A DNA stretch of 64,000 nucleotides from Alistipes megaguti (GCF_900604385.1 NZ_LR027382.1:2648075-2712074), one strand, 5' to 3'; counted from the first letter of the stretch, positions 26,050 through 35,634 are shown. The notes: generated by a model not told the origin, from the letters alone. Made by a program: numbers and translations.

Positions 26050-26082
26050 AAAAACCCTTTCGCCGTGTCGGAAGGGTTTTTT
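26050..26082 (+). terminator. Terminator-like hairpin, orphan
   Basis: A 12-bp stem with one mismatch (AAAAACCCTTTC / GGAAGGGTTTTT) and a T6 run. It is not next to the end of any recognised gene, so it may end a small RNA, or shield rho from readthrough. Confidence 0.7.
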
Positions 26083-26237
26083 ATTGGGGGCAGTCTTCGA
26101 TCCGGGCTGCGGAGATGACGGGGACTGTGGGACCGGTGGAAACTGCGAGGCCTGTTGAAACAGCGGGAACGACAGGAAATGCGGGGTGTCGGGGACACTT
26201 GCACCGTGTGTCGGGGCAGCGCCGCGGATCCAAACGG

Positions 26238-26271
26238 AAATCCCGGCCTTCGGGTTGGAAGGTCGGGATTT
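26238..26271 (-). terminator. Terminator of the GH130/GH92 operon
   Basis: A 14-bp stem with one mismatch (AAATCCCGGCCTTC / GAAGGTCGGGATTT) and 6-base loop lies 41 bp past the last GH92 stop. The T-run is short. Confidence 0.6.
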
Positions 26272-26311
26272 CGGTGTGGCGGTCGGGCGGATGACCCGCT
26301 GCCGCAGCGCG

Positions 26312-28579
26312 TTATTCGGCGGCGGGTCCGGCCTGCATGTCGAAGCGGACCGTGGCGCCCTCCTTCAGCTCCGAATAGCGCAGGAAGGGTTCTGCCAGCG
26401 GCTTTCCGTCGAACGACATCTTGCCGACATAGCGGTTTTCGGGGCTGTTCTGCGGGGCCTCGATCTCGATCTTTTGGCCGTTCTCCAGATGGATCGTCGC
26501 GTGGCGGAACAACGGTGCTCCGACGGCATACTCGTCCGCTCCCGGGCAAACGGGATAGAATCCCAGGGCCGAGAAGACATACCAGGCCGAGGTCTGGCCG
26601 TTGTCCTCGTCGCCGCAGTAACCGTCGGGCTGCGCCTTGTAGAGGCGGTTCATCACCTCACGCACCCAATACTGGGCCTTGGCCGGTTTGCCGGCGTAGT
26701 CGTAGAGGTAGATCATGTGCTGCGCGGGCTGGTTGCCGTGGGCGTAGTTGCCCATGTTGGCCACCTGCATCTCGGTGATCTCGTGGATGCGCTGTCCGTA
26801 GTAGCTGTCGTCGTAAATGGGCGGAACGACGAAGACCGAATCCAGCATTTTCGAGAATTCGGCTTTGCCGCCCATCAACTCTGCGAGACCCTCGACGTCG
26901 TGGAAGACCGACCACGTGTAGTGCCAGGCATTGCCTTCGGTGTAGGCGTCGCCCCACTTGTAGGGGCTGAACGGCGTCTGGAACGTGCCGTCCTCGTTGC
27001 GGCCGCGCATGAGCCGCGTCTCCGGGTCGAAGACGTTGCGGTAGTTCTGCGCCGCCTTTTCGAGCAGTTCGGCATCCTCCGTGCGGCCCAGCTTGCGGGC
27101 CACCTGGGCAATGCACCAGTCGTCGTAGGCATACTCCAGCGTGCGGGCCACGTTTTCGTTGATCCCGACGTTGTAGGGGACGTATCCCAGCGAATTGTAG
27201 TACTCGTGGCCGAGGCGGCCGGTTGACGATACGGTCGGATGAACCTGCGTGCGGCCGCTCAGCATGGCGTCATAGAGTTCCTCGACATCTTCGGCCGGGG
27301 TGATGCCCTTCAGAATGGCGTCCGAGACGACCGATGCCGAGTTGTTGCCCACCATGCAGCCGCGGTGTCCGGGCGATGCCCACTCGGGCAGAAAGCCGCT
27401 CTCGCGCCACGTGTTGGCCAGTCCGGCCTGGATCTCGGCGTTGATGGACGGATAGACCAGATTCAGCAGCGGGAACAGACAGCGGAACGTATCCCAGAAG
27501 CCCGTGTCGGTGTACATGTATCCGGGCCGCACCTCACCGTTGTAGGGGCTGTAATGGATCGGATTCCCCGCGGCATCCATCTCGTAAAACTTGCGCGGGA
27601 AGAGCGTCGAGCGGTAGAGACACGAGTAGAAGGTGCGCAGCTGGTCGACACTGCCGCCCGAGACCTCGATACGTCCGAGCACCTCGTCCCAGCGCGCCTG
27701 CGCCTTCGCCTTCACCGTCTCGAAATCATCCGCTCCGAGTTCGGTTTCGAGGTTGCGAAGAGCCTGCTCCGGCGAGATGAACGACGAGGCGATGCGCAAC
27801 GTCACCCGTTCACCGCGGTGGGTCGTGAAGTGCACCTTGGCTACGGCATGGTCGCCCTCCGCGGACTTGCCGCCCTCGGGCTTGAGCAGCCGGCTGCCGG
27901 CCTTGTAGGAGGCGGGGTTGTCCGTCAGTTCGACGGCCGAGAAGGGCTTGTCGAAGCGGATGACAAACCAGTTGCGGAAGTTTTCGGGCACGCCGCCGCT
28001 GTTGCGCGTCGTGTAGCCGGCCAGGGTGTGGTCGTCGACCATCTCCACGCGCGAACCGCAGTCGAAGGCGTCGACGACGACGCCCGACTCTCCGGATTCG
28101 GGGAAGGTGAAGCGCATCACGGCGGCCCGTTCGGTCGGGGTCACCTCGGCCACGATGTCATGGTCGGCCAGGTAGACCGAATAGTAATAGGGCTTTGCCT
28201 CTTCGGACTGGTGCGAGAACCAGCTCTGACGCGACTCCTCGTCCAGCTTGTCGTTGCCGCGCACGGGCATCACCGCAAACTGGCCGTAGTCGTTGATCCA
28301 CGGCGAGGGCTGGTGGGTCTGTTTCAGTCCGCGGATGGTGTGGGCGTTGTAGGTGTAGGCCCAGCCGTCGCCCATCTTGCCCGTCTGGGGCGTCCAGAAG
28401 TTCATGCCCCACGGTAGGGCTACGGCCGGATAGGTGTTGCCCGTCGAGAGGGCGAATTCCGACTGCGTGCCCATGAGCGTGGTGACGTACTCGCTCGGGC
28501 GCAGGGCCGTTTGCGGCTGCGGAGTCTCGCAGCAGGCCGCCGCTCCCAGGGCGCAGGCCAGGATCCAAAATTGTTTCAT
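26312..28579 (-). CDS. GH92 alpha-mannosidase, lipoprotein
   Basis: A 755-residue calcium-dependent exo-alpha-mannosidase (GH92 enzymes remove alpha-1,2-, 1,3- or 1,4/1,6-linked mannose). The signal MKQFWILACALGAAAC suggests lipidation. Conserved GH92 features are seen: LMGTQ...STGNTYPAVALPWGMN near the start, GGNRLYRSTLFPRKF-like FYSCLYRSTLFPRKFYE, TDTGFWDTFRCLFPL, the general-acid region YTEGNAWHYTWSVFHDVEGL, and the general-base region YCGDEDNGQTSAWYVFSALG. It is last in the operon, 12 bp after the GH92-GH125 gene. Linkage specificity cannot be read from sequence alone. Confidence 0.93.
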   Translation of the reverse strand: MKQFWILACALGAAACCETPQPQTALRPSEYVTTLMGTQSEFALSTGNTYPAVALPWGMNFWTPQTGKMGDGWAYTYNAHTIRGLKQTHQPSPWINDYGQFAVMPVRGNDKLDEESRQSWFSHQSEEAKPYYYSVYLADHDIVAEVTPTERAAVMRFTFPESGESGVVVDAFDCGSRVEMVDDHTLAGYTTRNSGGVPENFRNWFVIRFDKPFSAVELTDNPASYKAGSRLLKPEGGKSAEGDHAVAKVHFTTHRGERVTLRIASSFISPEQALRNLETELGADDFETVKAKAQARWDEVLGRIEVSGGSVDQLRTFYSCLYRSTLFPRKFYEMDAAGNPIHYSPYNGEVRPGYMYTDTGFWDTFRCLFPLLNLVYPSINAEIQAGLANTWRESGFLPEWASPGHRGCMVGNNSASVVSDAILKGITPAEDVEELYDAMLSGRTQVHPTVSSTGRLGHEYYNSLGYVPYNVGINENVARTLEYAYDDWCIAQVARKLGRTEDAELLEKAAQNYRNVFDPETRLMRGRNEDGTFQTPFSPYKWGDAYTEGNAWHYTWSVFHDVEGLAELMGGKAEFSKMLDSVFVVPPIYDDSYYGQRIHEITEMQVANMGNYAHGNQPAQHMIYLYDYAGKPAKAQYWVREVMNRLYKAQPDGYCGDEDNGQTSAWYVFSALGFYPVCPGADEYAVGAPLFRHATIHLENGQKIEIEAPQNSPENRYVGKMSFDGKPLAEPFLRYSELKEGATVRFDMQAGPAAE

Positions 28580-28591
28580 CAGGTTCGGTTA

Positions 28592-31500
28592 TCAGTTTAT
28601 GGAGTTCAACAAATCAATTTTGTCCTCGTTGACCAGCTTGAGGATCAGCTCGCCGAAGAGCGTGTTCTGCCAGGCGAACCACGGTCGGGTGAAATTCGCG
28701 GCGTCGTGGCGCGAGAAGGACTCGTGCATGAAGCCCGTGCCGGCATCGGTGGTCATCAGGGCGACGATGCAGTCGCGGATCTCCCGGTCGTCGGTCGAGG
28801 TGAAGGCCCGCATCATGATGCTCATCGGCCAGATCATCTCCACGCCGATGTGCGGACCGCCGATCCCCTCGCCGGCCTCACCGCGCCAGAAGTAGGGATT
28901 CGCCTCGCTCCAGACGAAGCGCCGCGTATTCTCGTAGACGGGATCCGTGCGCTCGACGTCGCCCAGATAGGACATCGCCAGCAGCGACGGCACGTTGGCA
29001 TCGTCCATCAGCTGCACGCTGCCGAAGCCGTCGACCTCGAAGGCGTAGATCCGTCCGTATTCCGGGTGTTCGACCACGGCATACTTCTGCAGGGCCTCGG
29101 CCACCTCGTCGGCCAGTGCCGTGCACTCGTCGGCCAGCTCCTTCTCGCCGTTGACCGTTGCGAGAATCTCGGCCGCCTTGCGCAGCGACGTGACGGCCAT
29201 GAAGTTCGACGGCACGAGGAAGCCGAAGGTCGTGGCGTCGTCCGACGGCCGGAAGGCCGACACGATCAGCCCGACGGGCTTCACCGGATTGCCGCGTCCG
29301 ACGTGGCAGCGGGTGTCCAGCTGACGGTCCGTCACGCGCAGGAAGATGTAGTCGCCGGGCCCCTCCTTCATCTGCTGTTCACGCAGCGTGGCGAGGATGG
29401 CCCGCATCGCCCCGACCCAAGCCTCGTCGAAGACCGACGTGTCGCCCGTCGTCTTCCAGTAGTGATGGGCCAGGCGGATCGGATAGCAGTGCGAATCGAT
29501 CTCCCACTTGCGCTCGAAAACCCACGGGCTCTGGGTGTTGCCCGGATAACCGACATCCTCGCCGGCACCCGTCGGGCCGTCGTTGAAGGCGTTGGCATAG
29601 GGGTCGATCGCAATGAGCCGCATCTGTTGGCGGATGACACCGGCGATCATCTTCTGCAGTTTCGGGTCGCGCGGGCAGAGCTGCACGTAGGGCCATACCT
29701 GGGCTCCCGAGTCGCGGAGCCACATGGCCGGGATGTCGCCCGTATAGACATAGGTCGAGGGGTTGCCCTCCTCGTCCTCGCGGTAGTGAACCGTCGTGTC
29801 GAGCGTGTTGGGGAAGCAGTTGGCGAACATCCAGCGCAGACGTTCGTTGGTCAGCAGACCGCACACGCGGGCGATCTCCTCTTCAACGGCTTCCGACTTA
29901 AAAAGTCGTTCCCCCTCCGCAGGGCGCTGGTCGGCATACGTCTCCGGCTCGTCGGCGCAGTACCAGACTTTGGGCTCCGAACCCATCTCGAAGACGAGCC
30001 TGCCGCCCTTCATCACGTCCGTATGCGAGATCCACCCTTTCGTGTAGGGCTGGTCGTTGAGCCATACGCGCTGGATGTAGCGGTTTTCGGCCGAAAGGTT
30101 GCGGGCCTCGACGGTGAAGACTCCGCCCGGCACCCGAATCTCGGCCCGGTCGAACAGCGGAGCTCCGAACCAGTAGCGGCCTCCGGCCGGCTCGACCTCG
30201 TACATGCCCAGCGACGAGAGAACGTACCAGGCCGACATCTGCCCTACGTCCTCGTTGCCCGAGAGTCCGTCGGGTTGGTCGTGGTAGAGCGTCGTCAGCA
30301 CCTCGCGCACCCGGTCGGCCGTCTTCCACGGCTGGCCCAGCATCGTGTAGAGGTAGAGGATGTGGTGGCTCGGCTCGTTGCCGTGGGCATACTGACCGAT
30401 CAGGCCCGTGATGTCGGGCGAGGTGGCGTCGCCGTGGATGAGGGAGCTGACCGTAAAGAGCGAATCGAGCTTTTCGAGCATCCGCGCCCGGCTTCCGAAA
30501 CACCCCTCGAGCCCCTTGACGTCGTGCGGGGCAAGCCACGTATACTGCCAGGCATTGCCTTCGCAGTAGTCGTCGGCGCGGTGCGTCGAGGCGAACGGAT
30601 TGAACGGCGTGCGCCATCCGCCGCGGCTGTCGCGCCCGCGCATGAAGCCCGTTGAAGGGTCGAAGTAGTGGCGGTACGAGTGGCTGCGCTTCGTGAAGTA
30701 GGCTTCGTCCTCCTCCTTGCCCAGCGCCTTGGCTGCGCGGGCGGCGGCTCCGTCGGCCAGCGCATACTCCATGTCGTAGGCCACGGCCTCGTTGAACAGA
30801 TCACACGGAATGTAGCCGAACTTCATGCGTAGACCGTTGCCGCGGTCGGGATTCATCGCCGTCTTGCGGATGGCCTCGAAGGCGTGCTCACGGTCGAAGC
30901 CCCCGATTCCCTTGACGATGGCGTCGGCCACCACGGGGATTCCCGGGTTGCCCACCATGCAGTCCGTCTCGTTGCCCCAGAGGTGCCAGACCGGAAGACG
31001 GCCCTGTTCGTCGGCAATGGCCAGCATCGTGTTGATGATGTCCGGCATGCGGTCCGGATGGAGCAGCGTCATCAGCGGCATGGCCGTGCGGTAGGTATCC
31101 CACAGTGAGAAGGTCGTGTAGGTCGTGTAGCCGGGGTTTTCGTGCACCTGGCCGTCGGCTCCGCGGTAGTCGCCGTTGGCGTCGCAGAACTCCGACGGGG
31201 CCACCATCGTGTGGTAGAGCGCCGTGTAGAAGATCCGCTTCGCGGTCTCGTCCGGGGTTGAGATCTTCACCCGCGAGAGCTCCTCGTTCCAGGCGGCATC
31301 GGCCGCCGCAGCGACGGCTTCGAAATCCCACCCCGGGAGTTCGGCCGCCAGGTTCGCCTCCGCACCCTCGATGCTTACGGGCGACAGGGCCACCTTCACA
31401 AGCAATTGTTCGCCCTCCGCCGTGTCGAAATCCACACGGGCATAACGGGCGTTGACCCGGGGCATCTTGGAATCGTCCAACTCACCCGGCTGCAGGTAGG

Positions 31501-32179
31501 TAATCGCTTTGGCAGGCTTCGAGAACTCGGCCACGAAATAGACCCGCTGGTCCTTGGCCCACCCTTCCGAGTAACGCCAGCCGCAGATACGCGTACTGTC
31601 GTCCGAGAAGCGGAAACCTGTCTCGGTGGCCTTGTCCCAGCAGCCGCCGTTCTCGAGGTCGAAGACCACGGCGGCATCCTCCGCTGCGGGGAAGGTGTAG
31701 CGGTGCAGACCGACACGCGACGTGGCGGTCATCTCGGCCTTGACGCCGTAACGCAGGAGCGGCACCGAGTAGTAGCCCGGACGGACCACCTCTTTCGTGC
31801 GGTCGGCATAGGACCAGAGGCCCGAGGCGGGATCCTCCTCCGTGCCGCGGGCACAGACGACCTCTCCGACGACGGGCATCAGCGTCACGTCAAAGAGGTC
31901 CCCGATTCCCGTACCGCTGAGGTGCGTGTGCGAGAAGCCGATCACCGTTGAGTCCGAAGCGTGGTAGCCCGAGACCCAGTCCCACTCCTGCGGGATGCTC
32001 GTCGGGCCCACCTGTACGAGTCCGAACGGAACGTTGGCGCCGACGAAGACGTGTCCGTGGCCGCCGGTTCCGATTTTGGGGTCGACCCAGCGGGTCAGAC
32101 TCTCCGCGGGTTGTGGCTGTGAGCAGGCGGCCAGCAGGACGGCAAATGCCGCTGTGCTCAGCAAGTGTGTGATTCTCAT
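28592..32179 (-). CDS. GH92-GH125 two-enzyme fusion, exported
   Basis: One unbroken 1195-residue frame holds two mannosidases. The N-terminal signal (MRITHLLSTAAFAVLLAAC) suggests a lipoprotein. Residues about 25-745 are GH92 (WVDPKIGTGGHGHVFVGANV, TFSLWDTYRTAMPL, YCEGNAWQYTWLAPHD, GNEDVGQMSAWYVLSSLG). Residues about 760-1195 are GH125, the metal-independent exo-alpha-1,6-mannosidase family (WLRDSGAQVWPYVQL, WEIDSHCYPIRLAHHYWK, VDGFGSVQLMDDANVPSLL, GGPHIGVEMIWPMSIMMRAF). The two families usually occur as separate proteins. Tethering would let one protein strip alpha-1,2/1,3 branches and then the alpha-1,6 arm. It overlaps the preceding gene by ATGA. Confidence 0.93.
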   Translation of the reverse strand: MRITHLLSTAAFAVLLAACSQPQPAESLTRWVDPKIGTGGHGHVFVGANVPFGLVQVGPTSIPQEWDWVSGYHASDSTVIGFSHTHLSGTGIGDLFDVTLMPVVGEVVCARGTEEDPASGLWSYADRTKEVVRPGYYSVPLLRYGVKAEMTATSRVGLHRYTFPAAEDAAVVFDLENGGCWDKATETGFRFSDDSTRICGWRYSEGWAKDQRVYFVAEFSKPAKAITYLQPGELDDSKMPRVNARYARVDFDTAEGEQLLVKVALSPVSIEGAEANLAAELPGWDFEAVAAAADAAWNEELSRVKISTPDETAKRIFYTALYHTMVAPSEFCDANGDYRGADGQVHENPGYTTYTTFSLWDTYRTAMPLMTLLHPDRMPDIINTMLAIADEQGRLPVWHLWGNETDCMVGNPGIPVVADAIVKGIGGFDREHAFEAIRKTAMNPDRGNGLRMKFGYIPCDLFNEAVAYDMEYALADGAAARAAKALGKEEDEAYFTKRSHSYRHYFDPSTGFMRGRDSRGGWRTPFNPFASTHRADDYCEGNAWQYTWLAPHDVKGLEGCFGSRARMLEKLDSLFTVSSLIHGDATSPDITGLIGQYAHGNEPSHHILYLYTMLGQPWKTADRVREVLTTLYHDQPDGLSGNEDVGQMSAWYVLSSLGMYEVEPAGGRYWFGAPLFDRAEIRVPGGVFTVEARNLSAENRYIQRVWLNDQPYTKGWISHTDVMKGGRLVFEMGSEPKVWYCADEPETYADQRPAEGERLFKSEAVEEEIARVCGLLTNERLRWMFANCFPNTLDTTVHYREDEEGNPSTYVYTGDIPAMWLRDSGAQVWPYVQLCPRDPKLQKMIAGVIRQQMRLIAIDPYANAFNDGPTGAGEDVGYPGNTQSPWVFERKWEIDSHCYPIRLAHHYWKTTGDTSVFDEAWVGAMRAILATLREQQMKEGPGDYIFLRVTDRQLDTRCHVGRGNPVKPVGLIVSAFRPSDDATTFGFLVPSNFMAVTSLRKAAEILATVNGEKELADECTALADEVAEALQKYAVVEHPEYGRIYAFEVDGFGSVQLMDDANVPSLLAMSYLGDVERTDPVYENTRRFVWSEANPYFWRGEAGEGIGGPHIGVEMIWPMSIMMRAFTSTDDREIRDCIVALMTTDAGTGFMHESFSRHDAANFTRPWFAWQNTLFGELILKLVNEDKIDLLNSIN

Positions 32180-34434
32180 TGATGTTTCGAGTTTTGAAGT
32201 TCAAGGGTCAGTTGACCGCCGCGCAGCAGTTCGTCGTGGTCCACGCGGTAGGTCGTCAGGGGTTTGCCGCCGAGTGTCATGCGGCGGATGTATCCTTCGC
32301 CGCGCTTCTCGATCGTCAGCACGCCCTGCGGCGTGTCGATCTCGGCCCGGTCGAACGTCGGAGTGGTGATCGTGTAGGCCGGCTCGCCCGGGCAGTCGGG
32401 ATAGAAGCCCAGCATGGTGAAGACGGCCCAGGCCGACATTGTTCCCGTGTCGTCGTTGCCCGGGATGCCGTCGGGCTTGACGGTGAAGTATTTGTCGAGC
32501 AGCCGCCGAGTTTCCCGCTGCGTGCGCCACGCCTCGCCGGGGAAGCGGCTGAAGAGATAGGCATAGGCGATGTCGGGCTCGTTGGCCGGGTCGTAGTGTC
32601 CCTCGTCGAAGACCGCCTGCAGCTTCTCGACGAAGCGTTTGCGGCCGCCCATCAACTTTACGAGCCCCTCGACATCGTGCGGCACATAGAACGTATAGTT
32701 CCAGGCCGATCCTTCGTGGAAGCCGGGTGCCGTCGAAAAGTTCTCGCCGGCCTTCGGATCAAACGGCGTGAGGAACGTGCCGTCCCCGTTGATCGGACGC
32801 AGCGTGCCGTACTCCTTGTCGTAGTAGTGGCGGTACCCGAGCGAGCGCTGGCGGAACATCTGCGCATCCTCCCGGTGACCGAGTGAATCGGCCAGCCGGG
32901 CCAGTGCCGCGTCGGCCACGTAGTACTCCAGGGCGTGCGAGACCGAGAGGTCACCCGCAAGATCCTGCGAGTAGACTCCCAGCGGAATGTAGCCCCGCTC
33001 GATGTAGGGGTCGATATCGGGCCGCAGGGGGTTCTGCGCGCCGGGCGTGGTGGCCGACTTGCGGAAAGCGGCATAGGCCGCCTCGATGTCGTAATCGCGC
33101 AGCCCCTTCATCCACGTGTCGACGATCACCGGAATGGCCGGGTCGCCCTCCATCGTGAAGGTCTCGCGGCCGTAGAGCTCCCAGCGGGGCATCCAACCCC
33201 ACTCGCGCGAGATGTCGATCATCGAGCGCACCATCTCCACCTGCCGCTCGGGATAGACCAGCGTCAGCAGCTGGTGGACGTTGCGGTAGGTGTCCCACAG
33301 CGAGAAGACCGTATAGCGGTCGCCCGACGTGACGCCCACGCGACCCGAGTGCTCCATTAAGGGGTACTCGCCGTTGACGTCGTTCAGGAGGTTCGGGTGG
33401 ATCAGCACATGGTAGAGCGCCGTGTAGAAGACCTTGCGCTGGTCGTCCGTGCCGCCCTCGACGCGGATGCGCCCCAGATCGGCATTCCAGCGGGATCGGG
33501 CCGCGGTGCGGATCGCATCGAAGGTCGCCCCGTCCGGTTGCTCGGCCTCCAGATTGAGCCGGGCGTTCTCCATCGAGACATACGAGATACCCATCCGCAC
33601 CTCGATCTGCTCGCCCGCCGCGAGGTCGTCGTACGTGAACCAGTAGCCGATGTCGTCGCCTGCCATCTCGCAGCCGTATTCGTTATAGAACTTGTAGCGG
33701 CCGTTATCGGGCGTCCATTCGGCCTCGACGCCCGTCATCGGGCGCTGCTTTTTCCAGTAGCCCGCAGCCCGCGGCGCCTTCGAGACCCGCAGCACGAAGT
33801 AGACCGGGAAGACCTTTTGCGGGTTGTAGCAGAAGGTGCCGAGCAGCTTCATGCCCTCGATCTCCGTATCGCTCACGCGGCGCACCATGGCCCCCGATTC
33901 GTTCGTGAGCCCCTCGCCCAGATTCAGCAGCAGGTTGCCCTTGCCTTCGGGGAACGTATAGCGTTCGACCGACGTGCGGGCCGTGGCCGTGGCTTCGGCC
34001 CGAATGCCGTATTTCGAGAGGCTCACGGCGTAGTAGCCCGGCGAGGCCACCTCGTCGCTGTACTCCGAGCCGTATTCGCGGTAGTCGGGGCGCAGTTCGC
34101 CCGTCGTGGCCATTGTCAGCAGCGATCCCATGTCGGGACATCCTACGCCGCTCAGCGCTCCGTGGGCGAAACCCGTGAAGAACTTGTTGTGGAATTCGTA
34201 GGGGGTCGACCACCAGCGGGCATCCTTGTCATAAACGTTCTTGTCGGAGCCCATGACGTTGAACGGCACCACGGCCATCATGCCGTTCGGAAGGACGGCA
34301 CCGGGATTCGTGGCTCCGAAGTTGGTGGTTCCGATGAAGGGGTCGACCCATGCCGCCGGTTCCGCACCCTGTGCCTGGGTGCGGAAAAAGGCTGCGGCGA
34401 GCGCAGCCAGTATGAGCGTTCGTCGCAGCAACAT
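32176..34434 (-). CDS. GH92 alpha-mannosidase
   Basis: I start at 34434, where the ATG shares one base with the GH130 stop (TGATG) and begins a signal peptide (MLLRRTLILAALAAAFFRTQAQG); the longer frame upstream is an antisense-like shadow of GH130. The 752-residue product shows GH92 features: WVDPFIGTTNFGATNPGAVL, TVFSLWDTYRNVHQLLTLVY, FHEGSAWNYTFYVPHDVEGL and GNDDTGTMSAWAVFTMLG. The acid motif is EGSAWNYTF rather than EGNAWxYTW as in its two operon mates, hinting at a different linkage preference. The signal peptide has no lipobox, so it is likely periplasmic. Confidence 0.93.
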   Translation of the reverse strand: MLLRRTLILAALAAAFFRTQAQGAEPAAWVDPFIGTTNFGATNPGAVLPNGMMAVVPFNVMGSDKNVYDKDARWWSTPYEFHNKFFTGFAHGALSGVGCPDMGSLLTMATTGELRPDYREYGSEYSDEVASPGYYAVSLSKYGIRAEATATARTSVERYTFPEGKGNLLLNLGEGLTNESGAMVRRVSDTEIEGMKLLGTFCYNPQKVFPVYFVLRVSKAPRAAGYWKKQRPMTGVEAEWTPDNGRYKFYNEYGCEMAGDDIGYWFTYDDLAAGEQIEVRMGISYVSMENARLNLEAEQPDGATFDAIRTAARSRWNADLGRIRVEGGTDDQRKVFYTALYHVLIHPNLLNDVNGEYPLMEHSGRVGVTSGDRYTVFSLWDTYRNVHQLLTLVYPERQVEMVRSMIDISREWGWMPRWELYGRETFTMEGDPAIPVIVDTWMKGLRDYDIEAAYAAFRKSATTPGAQNPLRPDIDPYIERGYIPLGVYSQDLAGDLSVSHALEYYVADAALARLADSLGHREDAQMFRQRSLGYRHYYDKEYGTLRPINGDGTFLTPFDPKAGENFSTAPGFHEGSAWNYTFYVPHDVEGLVKLMGGRKRFVEKLQAVFDEGHYDPANEPDIAYAYLFSRFPGEAWRTQRETRRLLDKYFTVKPDGIPGNDDTGTMSAWAVFTMLGFYPDCPGEPAYTITTPTFDRAEIDTPQGVLTIEKRGEGYIRRMTLGGKPLTTYRVDHDELLRGGQLTLELQNSKHQ

Positions 34435-35441
34435 CAGAGGATCGAGTTTTTCTTCGTGAATTCGATGATCTCGGGGATGTATCCGAAGGCAAGCCCGGTG
34501 ACCGTATCGGCGCATCCGTAGTAGACGGCCACGCGCCCCGTTGCGGGGTCGTGCAGCGCCGCGCAGGGGAACGTGACGTTCGGCACGTCGCCCATGCACT
34601 CGTACGTCTCGCGCGGCGAGATCAGATACGGGCCGCTGCGGGCCAGCACCTTCCACGGCTGGTCGAGGTCGAGCAGCGCCGAGCCGAAGGCGTAGACGTA
34701 GCCGTTGCATGAGCGCAGCACGCCGTGGTAGAACAGCAGCCACCCCTCGGATGTTTCGATCGGAATCGGGCCGGCGCCGATCTTCATGCACTGCCAGGCC
34801 GAAACCTCGAACGCCGCGGGCGACATCACATGACGGTGGTGTCCCCAGAACTCCAGATCGGGGCTCTCCGAATAGAAGATGTCGCCGAAGGGCGTATGGC
34901 CCGTGTCGCTCGGACGCGACAGCATGGCGAAGCGGCCGTTGATCTTGCGCGGGAACATCACGCCGTTGCGGTTATAGGGCAGGAAGGCGTTTTCCAGCTG
35001 GTGGAACGTCTCGAAGTCGTCGGTCCAGGCCACGCCGATCGTCGGACCGTGGTAGCCGTTGCACCACGTTACGTAGTACTTGTCGTCGATCTTTGCCACG
35101 CGCGGGTCGTAGCCGTAGACCCACTCGCCCACTTCGGGATCGGCCCCTTCGAGATGGAAATCCTCCTCCTGGATGTCCCACTTCATGCCGTCCACGGAGA
35201 AGCCCGCGTGGATGCGCATGCGGCGGTTCGTATCGTCGCAGCGGAAGACGCCGGCGAAGTTGTACTTGCCCTTCTTGAAGGGCACGACGGCCGAGTTGAA
35301 GATCGAGTTGGAGGTCGAAAGGGCATGACGGCCGATGATCGGGTTGGCCGAATAACGCCACATGACTTCGTTCGACCCTGCGGGACGCTCCTCCCAGGGC
35401 ATGTCCGGAAGTGCCGGACCCGCAATTTTCAGATGATCCAT
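34434..35441 (-). CDS. GH130 glycoside phosphorylase (beta-mannoside phosphorylase)
   Basis: A 335-residue cytoplasmic-looking enzyme without signal peptide. GH130 features: NPIIGRHALSTSNSIFNSA, the catalytic-Asp region ADPEVGEWVYGYDPRVAKID, YYVTWCNGYHGPTIGVAWT, KIGAGPIPIETSEGWLLFYHG and FPCAALHDPATGRVAVYYGCADT. Sequence and length fit the subgroup that phosphorolyses beta-1,4-mannosyl-N-acetylglucosamine, the N-glycan core disaccharide, as described for a Bacteroides homolog. With three mannosidase genes downstream, that reaction is the best guess: it would yield mannose-1-phosphate and GlcNAc. It is first in the operon and coupled to the next gene by TGATG. Confidence 0.9.
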   Translation of the reverse strand: MDHLKIAGPALPDMPWEERPAGSNEVMWRYSANPIIGRHALSTSNSIFNSAVVPFKKGKYNFAGVFRCDDTNRRMRIHAGFSVDGMKWDIQEEDFHLEGADPEVGEWVYGYDPRVAKIDDKYYVTWCNGYHGPTIGVAWTDDFETFHQLENAFLPYNRNGVMFPRKINGRFAMLSRPSDTGHTPFGDIFYSESPDLEFWGHHRHVMSPAAFEVSAWQCMKIGAGPIPIETSEGWLLFYHGVLRSCNGYVYAFGSALLDLDQPWKVLARSGPYLISPRETYECMGDVPNVTFPCAALHDPATGRVAVYYGCADTVTGLAFGYIPEIIEFTKKNSIL

Positions 35442-35483
35442 TGATTCAGATTTTTGAGTGTTTCAGTGTCTCTACGGTTTGGG

Positions 35484-35509
35484 GATTCCGGGCCTGTGGG
35501 CCTGGAATC
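35484..35509 (-). other. Hairpin in the GH130 operon leader
   Basis: An 11-bp stem with one mismatch (GATTCCGGGCC / GGCCTGGAATC) and a 4-base loop, inside the predicted 5' untranslated region. No T-run follows, so it may affect mRNA stability or translation. Confidence 0.35.
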
Positions 35510-35541
35510 GGGATTCGGGTTTACGGGCCCGAATTTCAGCC

Positions 35542-35573
35542 CAAAAGTAGGCAATTTCTTCAAGATATACAAC
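35542..35573 (-). promoter_or_regulatory. Promoter of the GH130/GH92 operon
   Basis: On the minus strand GTTG (35573-35570) and TACTTTTG (35549-35542) are 20 bp apart, a good Bacteroidota match with one mismatch in the -33 box. The leader would be about 95 nt. Confidence 0.6.
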
Positions 35574-35634
35574 CTCCGGCCCGATGAATTGTTAAAAAAT
35601 TCACAATTCGACCTCTTCCCTGCCGCCGGCTCAC

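Noticed and set aside
34435..34791. Extended start for the GH92 gene
   Set aside because: The extra codons are an out-of-frame reading of GH130; the signal peptide begins at 34434.
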